A stretch of DNA of 39,608 bases, from positions 1 through 39,608 of IMG/VR virus record IMGVR_UViG_3300020421_000061. One strand, 5' to 3'. Under the pieces are notes generated by a model that made no database searches, was not told where the DNA came from, and was given only the letters and a program-made list of their open reading frames with translations. Position 1 is the first letter of the stretch; every line of letters starts with the position of its first letter. The DNA is from a virus. Shown in pieces: positions 17,542-26,940 of this stretch. The position numbers and the translations under genes were made by a program.

Positions 17542-17555
17542 CATATTTATAAATG
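17542..17555 (+). promoter_or_regulatory. Putative late promoter before tape-measure unit
   Basis: CATATTTATAAATG, 33 bases before the ATG at 17589. A palindrome GTAATATTAC (17555-17564) overlaps its last base. Confidence 0.45.
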
Positions 17556-17588
17556 TAATATTACGTTTCAATTATACAGGAGCTTATC

Positions 17589-17834
17589 ATGTCTAAGAAA
17601 AAACTAGACGAAGGATTCTTAACAAACTTAGCAAAAAATGTTGCAGTATATCTTGCTGTTAATGCAGTGAGGAATAAGAAACCAAAATCAGCAATCCAAG
17701 ATCCCGGTTTACAAGCTATGTACAAAGACTTAGACAAGTATATGGACAGGATTGAAAAAGAAGCTCAAAAACGGATTGCAAAGAAAAGTCCAGAGGAACA
17801 AAAAGAATTAGCTAGAATAATGAAGATGTTGTAG
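17589..17834 (+). CDS. Small basic helical protein before tape measure, unknown
   Basis: 81 residues, Lys-rich, mostly predicted helix, with a short hydrophobic stretch (NVAVYLAVNAVRN, residues about 13-25) and a charged C-terminal helix ending in MKML. AGGAG precedes the ATG. It sits between the frameshift gene and the tape measure, where tail assembly factors usually lie. I do not recognise a family. Confidence 0.6.
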   Translation: MSKKKLDEGFLTNLAKNVAVYLAVNAVRNKKPKSAIQDPGLQAMYKDLDKYMDRIEKEAQKRIAKKSPEEQKELARIMKML

Positions 17835-17843
17835 GGGTAAACC

Positions 17844-20207
17844 ATGCCTGCAGGACCAACAAGAAAACAATTAGAAGAAGAACTAAAAGCAGCAGAAAGA
17901 ACGTCCGATCAATTAAACGTTTTATTGAACTTGGCGAAGCGTGGCTCAGCAAGGTTCACAGAATTATCGAAAAGGATATTTGAAGTTAACTCCAATATCA
18001 GGGAGATGACTAAGGGTATTGAGGTTTTTGATAAAAAAACAGAAGCTATTGACAAATTTACGGCTGATCTAAAAAAGGCAAATAAAGAGCTAGAAGACTT
18101 AGGCGACACCACTGATAGTTTTGGTATAGACTTGGCAAAATCCCTGGACAAGGGTAAAGAGGGTTGGACAGAAATAAGTAAAGCTGCTGGGAAATACGCC
18201 GCCCAAGGAAAGGACCTTCAAAAGGGTATTTTAGATGAATTAAAAGACGTTGACGTCCAATTGAAAGGTAATGCAAAGAGTCTTGCATTAGGTCTGAAAG
18301 TAGACGCAACCTCTATTGACTTATTACGAGATCAGCTTTTAACAAAACAACAAATAGCTCAACTATCAGAAGAAGACCGAGAAGCAGTTATATCACAAAA
18401 TAATGCAAACCGAAAGCTGCTGAACACATTAGAGTCCCACGCTAGAATTCAAGAAAAGATAAACGACGCAACAGCAGATATGATACCAATAGTGCAACAG
18501 ATTACGGATGCGTTTACTTCTGGAGCTGGCTTTATGATAGCAGCTATTAGTGCCATAGAAACAATATTGTTATCTGGAGTTCAAAGAACCAAGGAATTAA
18601 ATACACAGTTAGGAATTGGTGTTGGAGAATCTGGAAAGATAGCAGCAAATTTAGCACTTGAAAATAAAGTTGCATTTGCATCAGGTTTTGGTGAAGAAAT
18701 AGTTGCGGCTGCTTCTGCTGCAGCTGATGTTTCTGGAAACTTAGATCTTGCTAGGAATTCAGCTATTGCTGTAAGCGATGCAGCTATAGCGTTTCAAACT
18801 GGCTTAGATGCTTCAACCGTTGCAGGACTTGCAGAAACTTTAACTATAACAACCAATCTTACTCGAGAACAAGCTTCTGCTACTTTAAGTTCGGTTGCAA
18901 ACTTAGCGCAACAAAATAAGGTTGCACCTAAAAAGGTCATGGAAGATTTAGCAAATTCTTCAGCTGATATGGCAAAGTTTACAGATGGTAGCGCTGAAAG
19001 TTTGGCAAAAGCTGCTGTACAAGCTGCAAGGTTGGGTATAACATTAAGTAAGTCTGCACAAATATTAGATAAAATGTTAAGCTTCGAAGAAAGTATTACT
19101 TCACAGTTTGAAGCCGAAGTATTATTGGGAAGAGAATTAAATTTTGACAGAGCTAGACAGTTAGCATTAAATAACGATATAGCTGGAGCTGTACAAGAAG
19201 TAGTTGGGCAGTTAGGATCTGAAGCAGAGTTCAACGAATTAAATGCAATACAGAGACAAGCATTAGCAGATTCTATCGGTGTTGGTGTAGAAGATTTAGC
19301 AAGTATGGTGGCAAAGGGTGGAAAAGCAGTTTTAGAAGAAGACAATTTAGGTGAACAACAATTAAAGGGAACAATGGATCTCATAAAACAGGGTTCTGTA
19401 ATGGGTGGAAAAATAGATACGCTAATTAAAATCGTATCGGCTGGATTTGTAGCTTTAGTTGCTGGTCAGTGGTTAACTGCCGGTTTAGGTAAATTGAAAG
19501 GACTGTTTGGAAAGGGTGGAGTACCAGGATCAGGAATCAAACCACCTGTACCAAAAACTGGTCCTGTTAAAACTGGAAACTTAGGCAAACTTAATCAGTC
19601 TAAAATTAAACCAATGGGAAATGTCACAGACGATGTAGCTAAAAACATGAAGAAGAGTATGGATGCTGGTAGAATTGCAATCAAAGAAGGTACTGAGGCA
19701 ACGATCAAACAGACAACTAAAACAGTTGGTAAAGCAACGGGTAAATCGTTACTAAAGAAAATACCAATATTGGGAGCTGTAGCTGGTTTAGGATTTGCTA
19801 CTAGCAGACTTTTAAAAGGTGACTTTTTAGGAGCAGCTTTAGAAGTTGCAAGCGGTGGAGCTAGTATATTACCAGGAGCAGGAACTGGAGCTTCATTAGG
19901 TATAGATGCCTTACTAATGGCACGAGATATAAAGGGAGCATTTGCAGATGGTGGAACAGTTTCATCAGCGGGTACATATTTAGTAGGAGAGAGAGGACCA
20001 GAATTAGCCCATCTTCCACGTGGTTCTTCAGTTGTACCAAACGAAAATATTAAGGGGGCACTTGCAGAAGGTCAATTTGGTCAAGTAGATATGAAACCAG
20101 TGGTTGCAGCTCTAAATGCCATGACCGCTGAATTACGAGAAATAAAACGTAGTAGTGGAGCTACTGCTACAAATACAGGTAACTTTTCAATAGGATCATC
20201 AAACTAA
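17844..20207 (+). CDS. Tail tape measure protein (T4 gp29 position)
   Basis: 787 residues. The first 200 are strongly helical and charged with coiled-coil character. A hydrophobic helix follows (GAGFMIAAISAIETILLSG, about residue 227), then Ala-rich helical segments, a Gly/Lys-rich linker (about 550-610), a hydrophobic stretch (GAVAGLGFATSRLL... and GASILPGAGTGASLG), and the typical tape-measure end ADGGTVSSAGTYLVGERGPELAHLPRGSSVVPN. It sets tail length and probably lines or exits the tube at injection. It starts 9 bases after the previous stop with AGGGG upstream, and its stop overlaps the next ATG (TAATG). Confidence 0.85.
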   Translation: MPAGPTRKQLEEELKAAERTSDQLNVLLNLAKRGSARFTELSKRIFEVNSNIREMTKGIEVFDKKTEAIDKFTADLKKANKELEDLGDTTDSFGIDLAKSLDKGKEGWTEISKAAGKYAAQGKDLQKGILDELKDVDVQLKGNAKSLALGLKVDATSIDLLRDQLLTKQQIAQLSEEDREAVISQNNANRKLLNTLESHARIQEKINDATADMIPIVQQITDAFTSGAGFMIAAISAIETILLSGVQRTKELNTQLGIGVGESGKIAANLALENKVAFASGFGEEIVAAASAAADVSGNLDLARNSAIAVSDAAIAFQTGLDASTVAGLAETLTITTNLTREQASATLSSVANLAQQNKVAPKKVMEDLANSSADMAKFTDGSAESLAKAAVQAARLGITLSKSAQILDKMLSFEESITSQFEAEVLLGRELNFDRARQLALNNDIAGAVQEVVGQLGSEAEFNELNAIQRQALADSIGVGVEDLASMVAKGGKAVLEEDNLGEQQLKGTMDLIKQGSVMGGKIDTLIKIVSAGFVALVAGQWLTAGLGKLKGLFGKGGVPGSGIKPPVPKTGPVKTGNLGKLNQSKIKPMGNVTDDVAKNMKKSMDAGRIAIKEGTEATIKQTTKTVGKATGKSLLKKIPILGAVAGLGFATSRLLKGDFLGAALEVASGGASILPGAGTGASLGIDALLMARDIKGAFADGGTVSSAGTYLVGERGPELAHLPRGSSVVPNENIKGALAEGQFGQVDMKPVVAALNAMTAELREIKRSSGATATNTGNFSIGSSN

Positions 20208-23086
20208 TGGCACTTAAAGATTTTGATTTATCGAAAATATCCAAGTTTTCTTATGGAACAGTAAATGCAAATAAGAAAGTTGGACAGTCTTTTAGAGACG
20301 GACACTCTGAAGGTGTAGTTACTGGTGTAAAAAATGTTATAGAAAATAAATTTATTTCTGCAAACAATTCAGAATGGCCAAATCAACAGTTAGTTTCTGG
20401 AAGAATTGGAGCTAGAGAAGCCTCACCACCTCAAGGAGTTGGATCTAAAGATAACCCACAAACCTTTCTAGTCAATAATGCAGCTGGTGAAAGAGAAATA
20501 ACTGGAATACAAGGATCTATAACGTTTGATGGTAACGATGACTTGATTTCAAAAAGTTTAATTATGAGTACAATGAACGATCAGTTGACAAGTGGAACAC
20601 TTAGATCGTATGATATGGCTGTAATAAACAGCAACCAAATGGGTTGGAGACAGATTCCAATAGGTTTTAGAGATTTTGGAACAACGTCTTTAGAAGATCT
20701 GCCAGATAAAATATCAGGTGATGCATCATTTCCAGGATTTACAGTACTTCAAGCAAATCCACAATGGACAGATGGACATGTTAGTAACTATACAGATATA
20801 ACAACTCTTAATTCATGGTATGGACGATTTATAAACAAGTTCGTAAACCTATCCAGTGATCAGGTGATGAGAGGAAGTGGTATAGTCGGTGATACGTTTT
20901 CTCAATTTGATTCATTAAGCTTTCCAATAGGCTTCAGTCCTGGTATAAGAGCTATAACTTTTGGAAATCTAGTAGAAAAACCAAGCTATACAAAACAAGT
21001 AAATTTTGTTGGAGGAGTATATCCAAATACAGGAAAATTAAGGTATGTAGATTCAAATCTTGAGGACAGGTTAACATTTAATCCTGGTGATTTCAATGGA
21101 GATTCTGATTTTGTACCAGAAGACGGAAATAAAATGTTGTATTTGTATGATAAATTCATAATGAATGCAAATGAGATGAGATTTGGAAGAGCGTTTAACG
21201 ATATAGTAATTGATTCAATATTTGGTGATAGGTTCCCATTGGTTCCTGGTCAAAATTTAGTTAGATCTGCACACATTCAATCTTTAGAAACTGATAAGTT
21301 TAAATTTAACCCAGCTTTCCCTGATGTATCATCAGTAAATTATTATAGTGGAGAAAGAGGAGATTCTGACGAAGTTGCACAATTATATGCAGGAAAGAAT
21401 CAAGTTTATTTTGATGGACAAAGTAGATTGTATAGGCATCCTATTGCTGATACACAATCAGATAATCAATATAATGTTTTTGTATATGACCAATTAAGTG
21501 ATAGGTTTAATGCATCTTATAATGCTAGCGCTGAATTTACAGATCAGGCAGGAGAAGCAGTAGTAACCAGTTATGTTTCTAGTTTACATAAACAGGGATT
21601 AGAATATTCTGTTCCCGTTGGAACTCCAGTTGCAGGTGAAGGTGGAAATAGTGCAGATGTAACAGGGTTGAATTTTAGCCCATTTACTTTTTTCAGCAAA
21701 TCACCTGGTCAAGCTAAAACATTTAATATAAAGGGTACAAAGGAGTTTGATTTAAGACGGCAAAATGACGGTACTTTAGAAGACAGGTTATCAATGTCAA
21801 ATCAAGTTAATGAGAAACCAGTTGGAGCAGAGAATGTACATCCAACACTTGCTTCGTTTGTAACCGATAGACAAGTTGGAGACCCAATTGACGAGTTTTC
21901 TCAAGAAATAAGCATGGTTCCAGGTGCCGCAGGAACAGGAAACACAGTACCATTAGAAGATTTTCAAGTAACAAATGCGTCGTCTATTCATAGAACTCCA
22001 ATAAATTTAACATTGATGGACAAATATTCATCATTAGCCTATCCTGTTTTAGGTGTTGATGATGGCTCAGATACTATAGATCCAAATGGTGCAAGATCTA
22101 TAATGTATGATAAGACATTAAGAAGTGCAGGTGAATTAAACGAGACCATAGATGTCAAGTTTGGTGGTAGTGGACAATCAGATAGATCCCCAGGGTTAGA
22201 GGCACAAAGTCATCCAAAAGGACGTGGAGCTAGAGATAGAGCACAAAAAATAGTTTATAATATTGGAAGAAGCGATCACGGTGCAGTACAGGTAGTAAAA
22301 GACGAGATTATGAATGTACCAGGAAGATTCGAAACTGGAGCGATAAAGGTAGATGTAGATGGAAAAGCAATATCTAAGTTGACAACTAACGTTGATAAGA
22401 TTAACGCAATACCATATGGTGGAGATGACAAGCAAAACGAAGCCGCGTTTAATTCTGCAGATAAGGATGATTTTGTACCATTAGTATTTTATGATGTTTT
22501 CAATAAAAAGAATATTGTTTTTAGAGCAATATTTGAAGGTGACATTACAGACACAGTAACACCAGACTATAATCCAGTTGGTACAATTGGACGACCAAAT
22601 AAGGGAGCAGTTTATGGTGGAGTAGACAGGAAAATATCCTTTGGATTTCAATTGTATCCAAAAACAAAACAAGAATTTCCAATCATGTTAGAAAAACTAA
22701 ATTACTTGGTTGGATTATGTTATCCAAATTTGGATGACTATTATAGAATGTCAGCACCCATGATAAAATTAACTTTAGGTGATATTTTTAGAAGACAGCT
22801 CGGGTATTTGACAACATGTACAGTTACGTTTCCATCTGAAAGTGATTGGGAAATAGAAAGAGGTTTGAGATTTACAAAACTAATAAAGGTTCAAGTAGAT
22901 TTTGATTATATCGGTGGACAAATACCTATCTCTACTGGTAAACATTATAGTTTAGGATGGTTAGATGGGACTAAACTTCCAGATGCAGATCCAATTAGGG
23001 TAACAAATGGTGGAAACGAAACATCAGTAAGTTTACCAAATGTGGGAAAGATATTTGATGAAGCCAAAGATATGGTAGGAAGCTAA
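20207..23086 (+). CDS. Large baseplate protein with tube-initiator-like C-terminal domain
   Basis: 959 residues. The C-terminal 170 residues (FPIMLEKLNYLVGLCYPNLDDYY...PMIKLTLGDIFRRQLGYLTTCTVTF...WEIERGLRFTKLIKVQVDFDYIG) follow the pattern I associate with tail-tube-fold baseplate proteins such as T4 gp48 and gp54, which cap the hub and start tube polymerisation. Those T4 proteins have about 320-360 residues, so roughly 780 residues here are extra, Asp/Asn/Gly rich and probably beta, without family match. Position right after the tape measure agrees with the T4 order (29-48-54). The exact gp48 or gp54 equivalence is open. Confidence 0.6.
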   Translation: MALKDFDLSKISKFSYGTVNANKKVGQSFRDGHSEGVVTGVKNVIENKFISANNSEWPNQQLVSGRIGAREASPPQGVGSKDNPQTFLVNNAAGEREITGIQGSITFDGNDDLISKSLIMSTMNDQLTSGTLRSYDMAVINSNQMGWRQIPIGFRDFGTTSLEDLPDKISGDASFPGFTVLQANPQWTDGHVSNYTDITTLNSWYGRFINKFVNLSSDQVMRGSGIVGDTFSQFDSLSFPIGFSPGIRAITFGNLVEKPSYTKQVNFVGGVYPNTGKLRYVDSNLEDRLTFNPGDFNGDSDFVPEDGNKMLYLYDKFIMNANEMRFGRAFNDIVIDSIFGDRFPLVPGQNLVRSAHIQSLETDKFKFNPAFPDVSSVNYYSGERGDSDEVAQLYAGKNQVYFDGQSRLYRHPIADTQSDNQYNVFVYDQLSDRFNASYNASAEFTDQAGEAVVTSYVSSLHKQGLEYSVPVGTPVAGEGGNSADVTGLNFSPFTFFSKSPGQAKTFNIKGTKEFDLRRQNDGTLEDRLSMSNQVNEKPVGAENVHPTLASFVTDRQVGDPIDEFSQEISMVPGAAGTGNTVPLEDFQVTNASSIHRTPINLTLMDKYSSLAYPVLGVDDGSDTIDPNGARSIMYDKTLRSAGELNETIDVKFGGSGQSDRSPGLEAQSHPKGRGARDRAQKIVYNIGRSDHGAVQVVKDEIMNVPGRFETGAIKVDVDGKAISKLTTNVDKINAIPYGGDDKQNEAAFNSADKDDFVPLVFYDVFNKKNIVFRAIFEGDITDTVTPDYNPVGTIGRPNKGAVYGGVDRKISFGFQLYPKTKQEFPIMLEKLNYLVGLCYPNLDDYYRMSAPMIKLTLGDIFRRQLGYLTTCTVTFPSESDWEIERGLRFTKLIKVQVDFDYIGGQIPISTGKHYSLGWLDGTKLPDADPIRVTNGGNETSVSLPNVGKIFDEAKDMVGS

Positions 23087-23087
23087 A

Positions 23088-23390
23088 ATGTTTAGGCGAT
23101 ATAAAACTGCTAAAGTAAAGGTAGATCAAAAAACCAAAAATAGATACTATTCTCCATTGTTGTATCCGACAATATTAGAAAAAGATACAGATATTATTCA
23201 CAACATAAGATCAGGTGACAGGTTAGATTTATTAGCTAATACGTATTATGGTGATGTTAATTTGTGGTGGATTATAAGTCGTGCAAATAGACTTGATCCG
23301 TCTGACCTAGGTTTAGAAGTAGGGACAACTTTAAGAATACCTGTAGATGTTGGCGAAATATTGGGGAAGTTACAAGAAGAAAATAGGTAG
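23088..23390 (+). CDS. 53: LysM-type baseplate protein (gp53-like)
   Basis: 100 residues. After a short basic N terminus comes a LysM-like motif: HNIRSGDRLDLLANTYYGDVNLWWIISRANRLDPSDLGLEVGTTLRIP. T4 gp53, a baseplate wedge protein, is known to carry a LysM-like fold, and short versions of this protein are common in marine T4-like phages. The gene starts two bases after the previous stop. A LysM tail protein that clamps the hub is the alternative. Confidence 0.7.
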   Translation: MFRRYKTAKVKVDQKTKNRYYSPLLYPTILEKDTDIIHNIRSGDRLDLLANTYYGDVNLWWIISRANRLDPSDLGLEVGTTLRIPVDVGEILGKLQEENR

Positions 23391-23395
23391 GTGAT

Positions 23396-26293
23396 ATGCC
23401 TAATCAATTTGTAAACATAAATAAAAAAATTCAACACGGCTTGAACCAAAGAGTGAAGGCTATGAATTCGTTTGGAGGTGATCCATTACTAAGAACACTT
23501 GGAGACGAAATAATGAACGATCCATTGGGTTCTGTTCAAGATGAAGGTTATGAATTAAGTATGGAACAACAAATGGTAAAAACGCCATTTGCCAGAATCA
23601 TATCACCAGGTGAATCTAGTACTGAAGTATTATACGGAACATTTAATCATACGTTTGATCAAGAACTGGGTACTTCAGATGAGTCTTCAGGTGTGGATGC
23701 ATTTAAATCATTGGGTGATAGTATAAAACCTAGCGAACAAGCATATTATAATTTTGACGTTGATAAGAAAAGAGATGGAATGGATTTTGGTAAACCAAGA
23801 CCAGGAATAGAAAGTATAGCTATAGATTATCAAGGATACGGTGGAGCTATAAGAAAGGCGACAATTGCTATTAACATATTTTCGCTTGCAGATTTAGAAA
23901 AATATACAAACAACTCTATACTATCGATTGGACGAAACTTAATAGTTGATTGGGGATGGGTTAGAGGAAGTAGCTCATCTGAGTTTCAGATACCTACACT
24001 TTTAAATTTAGAAGAAGATGGAAAATTATCGTTACGTAAAAGTTTATTTTTCCCAGTTGTAAATGCGCAAACTAAAAAAATAGAAAAGCCTGCTGAATTT
24101 AGGGAATTACCATTTGATTATTATGGAGACTGGGGAGGATTGTTTGGTAGAGTTATGTCATCTACATGGTCTACAAATGGAAGCGTTTTTCAATGTACGG
24201 TAGAAGTATTGGCAAAAGGTAATAATGTGTTCCAAAAAATAATGGATAACTCAAAGCCAAATAAGCAAGTGTATTCCATGCCGTCTAGACCAGCTGAAAA
24301 CATAGACAAATATGTTGAAGCCACAACTAAAGATAAAGACGGTTCTTTAGATACAAGAACTCATAATATTGTTGAAAGAATAAAACAGCTTGATATGGAA
24401 ATATTAATGAAGATGTTTTCTGATACAAAAATTGGCGTATTTGGAAATGAATGGGATGAAGCTATAGATATAGTAAACGAATCTGGTGGTGAAATACTTG
24501 TTTCAGAATGTGAAAACATAGTCATGATGGTTGCACCAGATCCTTCAAGTACAGTTACACCAGAGCTACTAGATACTGAGGGATTAAGTGATACTCAAAT
24601 AAAGTTCAATGCATTTTCAGGATTAACAAAACAAATTTGGATTAGATGGGGATGGTTTGAAGATAATGTTGTTTGTTATTATGCAAAATCTGCAATACTA
24701 GAAAAGAAAACTGGTAATGTAATGAAGGAAGCAGAATTTAGATCTATACAGGAAGTCAATGGAGAATTGGTATCAGTAAAAATATCAAATGATGAAGAGC
24801 TGTATACACATACTCCAAGTGCATTTGTTATACCTGGACAATATAAATCAGAGTGGTTTCCAACATCTGAAGTTAGCAATCAGTTGAAAGAAGACCCAGC
24901 TACTTTATATAAACAACTAGCAGATACGTTTAACGGACTAAAGTTTCAATTTGCAGTTGATAGTAAAAAACAGCAAGGATATTTGAGAAACATGTATGTT
25001 AATTACAATCAGATAAAAAGTTCATTCGTTTCTCCAGGTTCCAGTATAGAATCGGGAATGATGAAGCTTGCAAATTCATTGAATACACGATTAGATTTTT
25101 GGGACTTTGAAGTAGAAAGCAAAGAACTAAATACTTCTTGCTTATTGACGGTTTCTATAATAGAAAAGGACAATGTTTCTGAAGAAAACGAGGGATTGTC
25201 AGAAGAGTTAGACCCAAAAAAGTCATTTATATTTGACAATTATGGTATGAATTCTCTAATTCAGGAAACAACATTGGAAATGTCTGTACCAGATAAGTTT
25301 GCAACATCTATAGGATTAGGCGCAAATACAGACTCTGCTATAGAAGGAACAGACGCAGATTCAATAGCAAAATATTTAAAAGAACAAAGATCAAACGACG
25401 AAGGTGATGAGGAAGACCAATACGTTAGGTTGGCAAAAATGTTTAATGATTCTCAAAACATATCAGAAATACAGGATAAATTGGAAAACGATAATGCTAA
25501 TCAAAATCCAATAAACATTGGAGAATTGGAAATAGGGCCAGATCCAATAGTTACGGAAATTGTAGATTCTGTAAAGTCAAAAGCAACTACTGGAGGGTTT
25601 GATCACAACTTACAAGGTTTTCCAATTGTTAGCACAGAAGAACAAATGCAAGCAGAATTATCTAAAAAGATTCAAGCAGAAGTACAGAAAACATCAGCTG
25701 TATTTGAGATAGGTCAAAAAAATGGAGCTATTAATATTGATATAGGTGGAACAAGTGTGTCTATAAGTAAAGTTCAGGGAATAGGTATATTGGATCCTAC
25801 GGATTCGGAAAATAAAGAGTTTGCAAAAGCTTTGCCAGGACAGGGATACAATTACGATTCTACTGGACAATTGAGACAAAATGCATTGAATTACCTAAAA
25901 TTTATGTTTGAAGAATCACCGATATCAAGAAAGAAAAGCGATACGTATAAGTTAACATTACCTTTAGAGGTTTCCATTACATTAGATGGTTGTTCTGGCT
26001 TGACAATAGGAAACATGTTCAGACTCTCAAACATTCCTGAAAAACCCTACAATCAGTATTCGTTAGATCCTTCTACGTATTTTTATGTTAGTGGTTTACA
26101 GCATAATGTACAGTCAACAAGTTGGACTACTACAATAACTGGAAAATTAGATAGGGTTAGAAATGGAGAATTAGATCCACTATCAAGAATAACTAGGGAA
26201 AATAAAGTTGCCATACGTCAAAAACTAAAAGAGCAGTTTAGTAAAAACTTAAAAAGATTTTTAGATTTACAGAGTGCAGAGGAAGAAGATTAA
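23396..26293 (+). CDS. Large baseplate/hub-like structural protein
   Basis: 965 residues. Recognisable stretches are QGYGGAIRKATIAINIFSLADLEKYTNNSIL...NLIVDWGW, a second WIRWGWFEDNVV, and a C-terminal part LPLEVSITLDGCSGLTIGNMFRLSNIPEK...FYVSGLQHNVQSTSWTTTITGKLDRVR. The last resembles late-control (gpD) or gp44-type hub domains, where such an end closes a beta barrel. The repeated DWGW/RWGW motif suggests two related domains. No lysozyme motif is visible. A central hub or wedge role is inferred from context between the LysM protein and the end of the tail block; the family is not certain. Confidence 0.55.
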   Translation: MPNQFVNINKKIQHGLNQRVKAMNSFGGDPLLRTLGDEIMNDPLGSVQDEGYELSMEQQMVKTPFARIISPGESSTEVLYGTFNHTFDQELGTSDESSGVDAFKSLGDSIKPSEQAYYNFDVDKKRDGMDFGKPRPGIESIAIDYQGYGGAIRKATIAINIFSLADLEKYTNNSILSIGRNLIVDWGWVRGSSSSEFQIPTLLNLEEDGKLSLRKSLFFPVVNAQTKKIEKPAEFRELPFDYYGDWGGLFGRVMSSTWSTNGSVFQCTVEVLAKGNNVFQKIMDNSKPNKQVYSMPSRPAENIDKYVEATTKDKDGSLDTRTHNIVERIKQLDMEILMKMFSDTKIGVFGNEWDEAIDIVNESGGEILVSECENIVMMVAPDPSSTVTPELLDTEGLSDTQIKFNAFSGLTKQIWIRWGWFEDNVVCYYAKSAILEKKTGNVMKEAEFRSIQEVNGELVSVKISNDEELYTHTPSAFVIPGQYKSEWFPTSEVSNQLKEDPATLYKQLADTFNGLKFQFAVDSKKQQGYLRNMYVNYNQIKSSFVSPGSSIESGMMKLANSLNTRLDFWDFEVESKELNTSCLLTVSIIEKDNVSEENEGLSEELDPKKSFIFDNYGMNSLIQETTLEMSVPDKFATSIGLGANTDSAIEGTDADSIAKYLKEQRSNDEGDEEDQYVRLAKMFNDSQNISEIQDKLENDNANQNPINIGELEIGPDPIVTEIVDSVKSKATTGGFDHNLQGFPIVSTEEQMQAELSKKIQAEVQKTSAVFEIGQKNGAINIDIGGTSVSISKVQGIGILDPTDSENKEFAKALPGQGYNYDSTGQLRQNALNYLKFMFEESPISRKKSDTYKLTLPLEVSITLDGCSGLTIGNMFRLSNIPEKPYNQYSLDPSTYFYVSGLQHNVQSTSWTTTITGKLDRVRNGELDPLSRITRENKVAIRQKLKEQFSKNLKRFLDLQSAEEED

Positions 26294-26294
26294 A

Positions 26295-26906
26295 ATGGAT
26301 GGATTGTTACCTAAATCGTTTGTTAACAGCGAAGCTCTTCAAAATGTAGAAAGAGTTGAAGGGCCATTCGTCTCAATGAAGAATCAATTTTTTTATTTTG
26401 GTGAAGAGTTAACGGTGTTAGAGGGTAGCGAATATTTAATACACTATTTAAATAGTAAGAATGTTAAGTATACCCTTATAAAAACTGGAGAAGAAATAGC
26501 CTCAAAAAAGAAATCTAATTTTGAAATGTACTCATCATTAGGCGCAAAAGCTAGAGACGATTATCCAGTTCCATTTTATCCAACATCAGTCAAACTTCCA
26601 TATTCTAACGTTTACATAAACAGAACATTTGCAATTAGTAATATTTTTAAGAGTAAAGGTATATTGGAAGTAGAAGCAAAATCAAAAACAAATCTTTTTA
26701 GATTTATAACAATAGAATGGCAAATAGGTGGTAGTGCAAATGAAGCTAGACTGTTTAATAGAAAACAGTTAGACGGTGTACCTGCAGAATTTGGAGAATT
26801 GAGAGAACAATTACCAGAATTACAGCTTCACGAGTCTAAAGTGTTAATGGTTTCCGGGGTAAGTTCTATGTCTAAACTTCTCCAACATGGCCAAAATTTT
26901 TATTAG
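26295..26906 (+). CDS. Hypothetical protein at the end of the tail block
   Basis: 203 residues from ATG 26295, two bases after the previous stop; a GTG at 26274 inside the previous gene would add 7 residues but is less likely. Sequence is mixed alpha/beta with a Tyr/Phe-rich centre (LPYSNVYINRTFAISNIFKSKGILEVEAKSKTNLFRFITIEWQ). I see no catalytic motif. Its coupling to the baseplate genes suggests a virion or assembly protein. Confidence 0.55.
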   Translation: MDGLLPKSFVNSEALQNVERVEGPFVSMKNQFFYFGEELTVLEGSEYLIHYLNSKNVKYTLIKTGEEIASKKKSNFEMYSSLGAKARDDYPVPFYPTSVKLPYSNVYINRTFAISNIFKSKGILEVEAKSKTNLFRFITIEWQIGGSANEARLFNRKQLDGVPAEFGELREQLPELQLHESKVLMVSGVSSMSKLLQHGQNFY

Positions 26907-26920
26907 TTTTGACGAAATAG

Positions 26921-26940
26921 TTTTATATATATTATAAATG
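26921..26940 (+). promoter_or_regulatory. Late-promoter-like motif touching the polymerase start codon
   Basis: TTTTATATATATTATAAATG; the final ATG is the only in-frame start of the next gene. Elsewhere the same motif stands 10-50 bases upstream of a start. There is no ribosome binding site in this gap. Confidence 0.4.
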
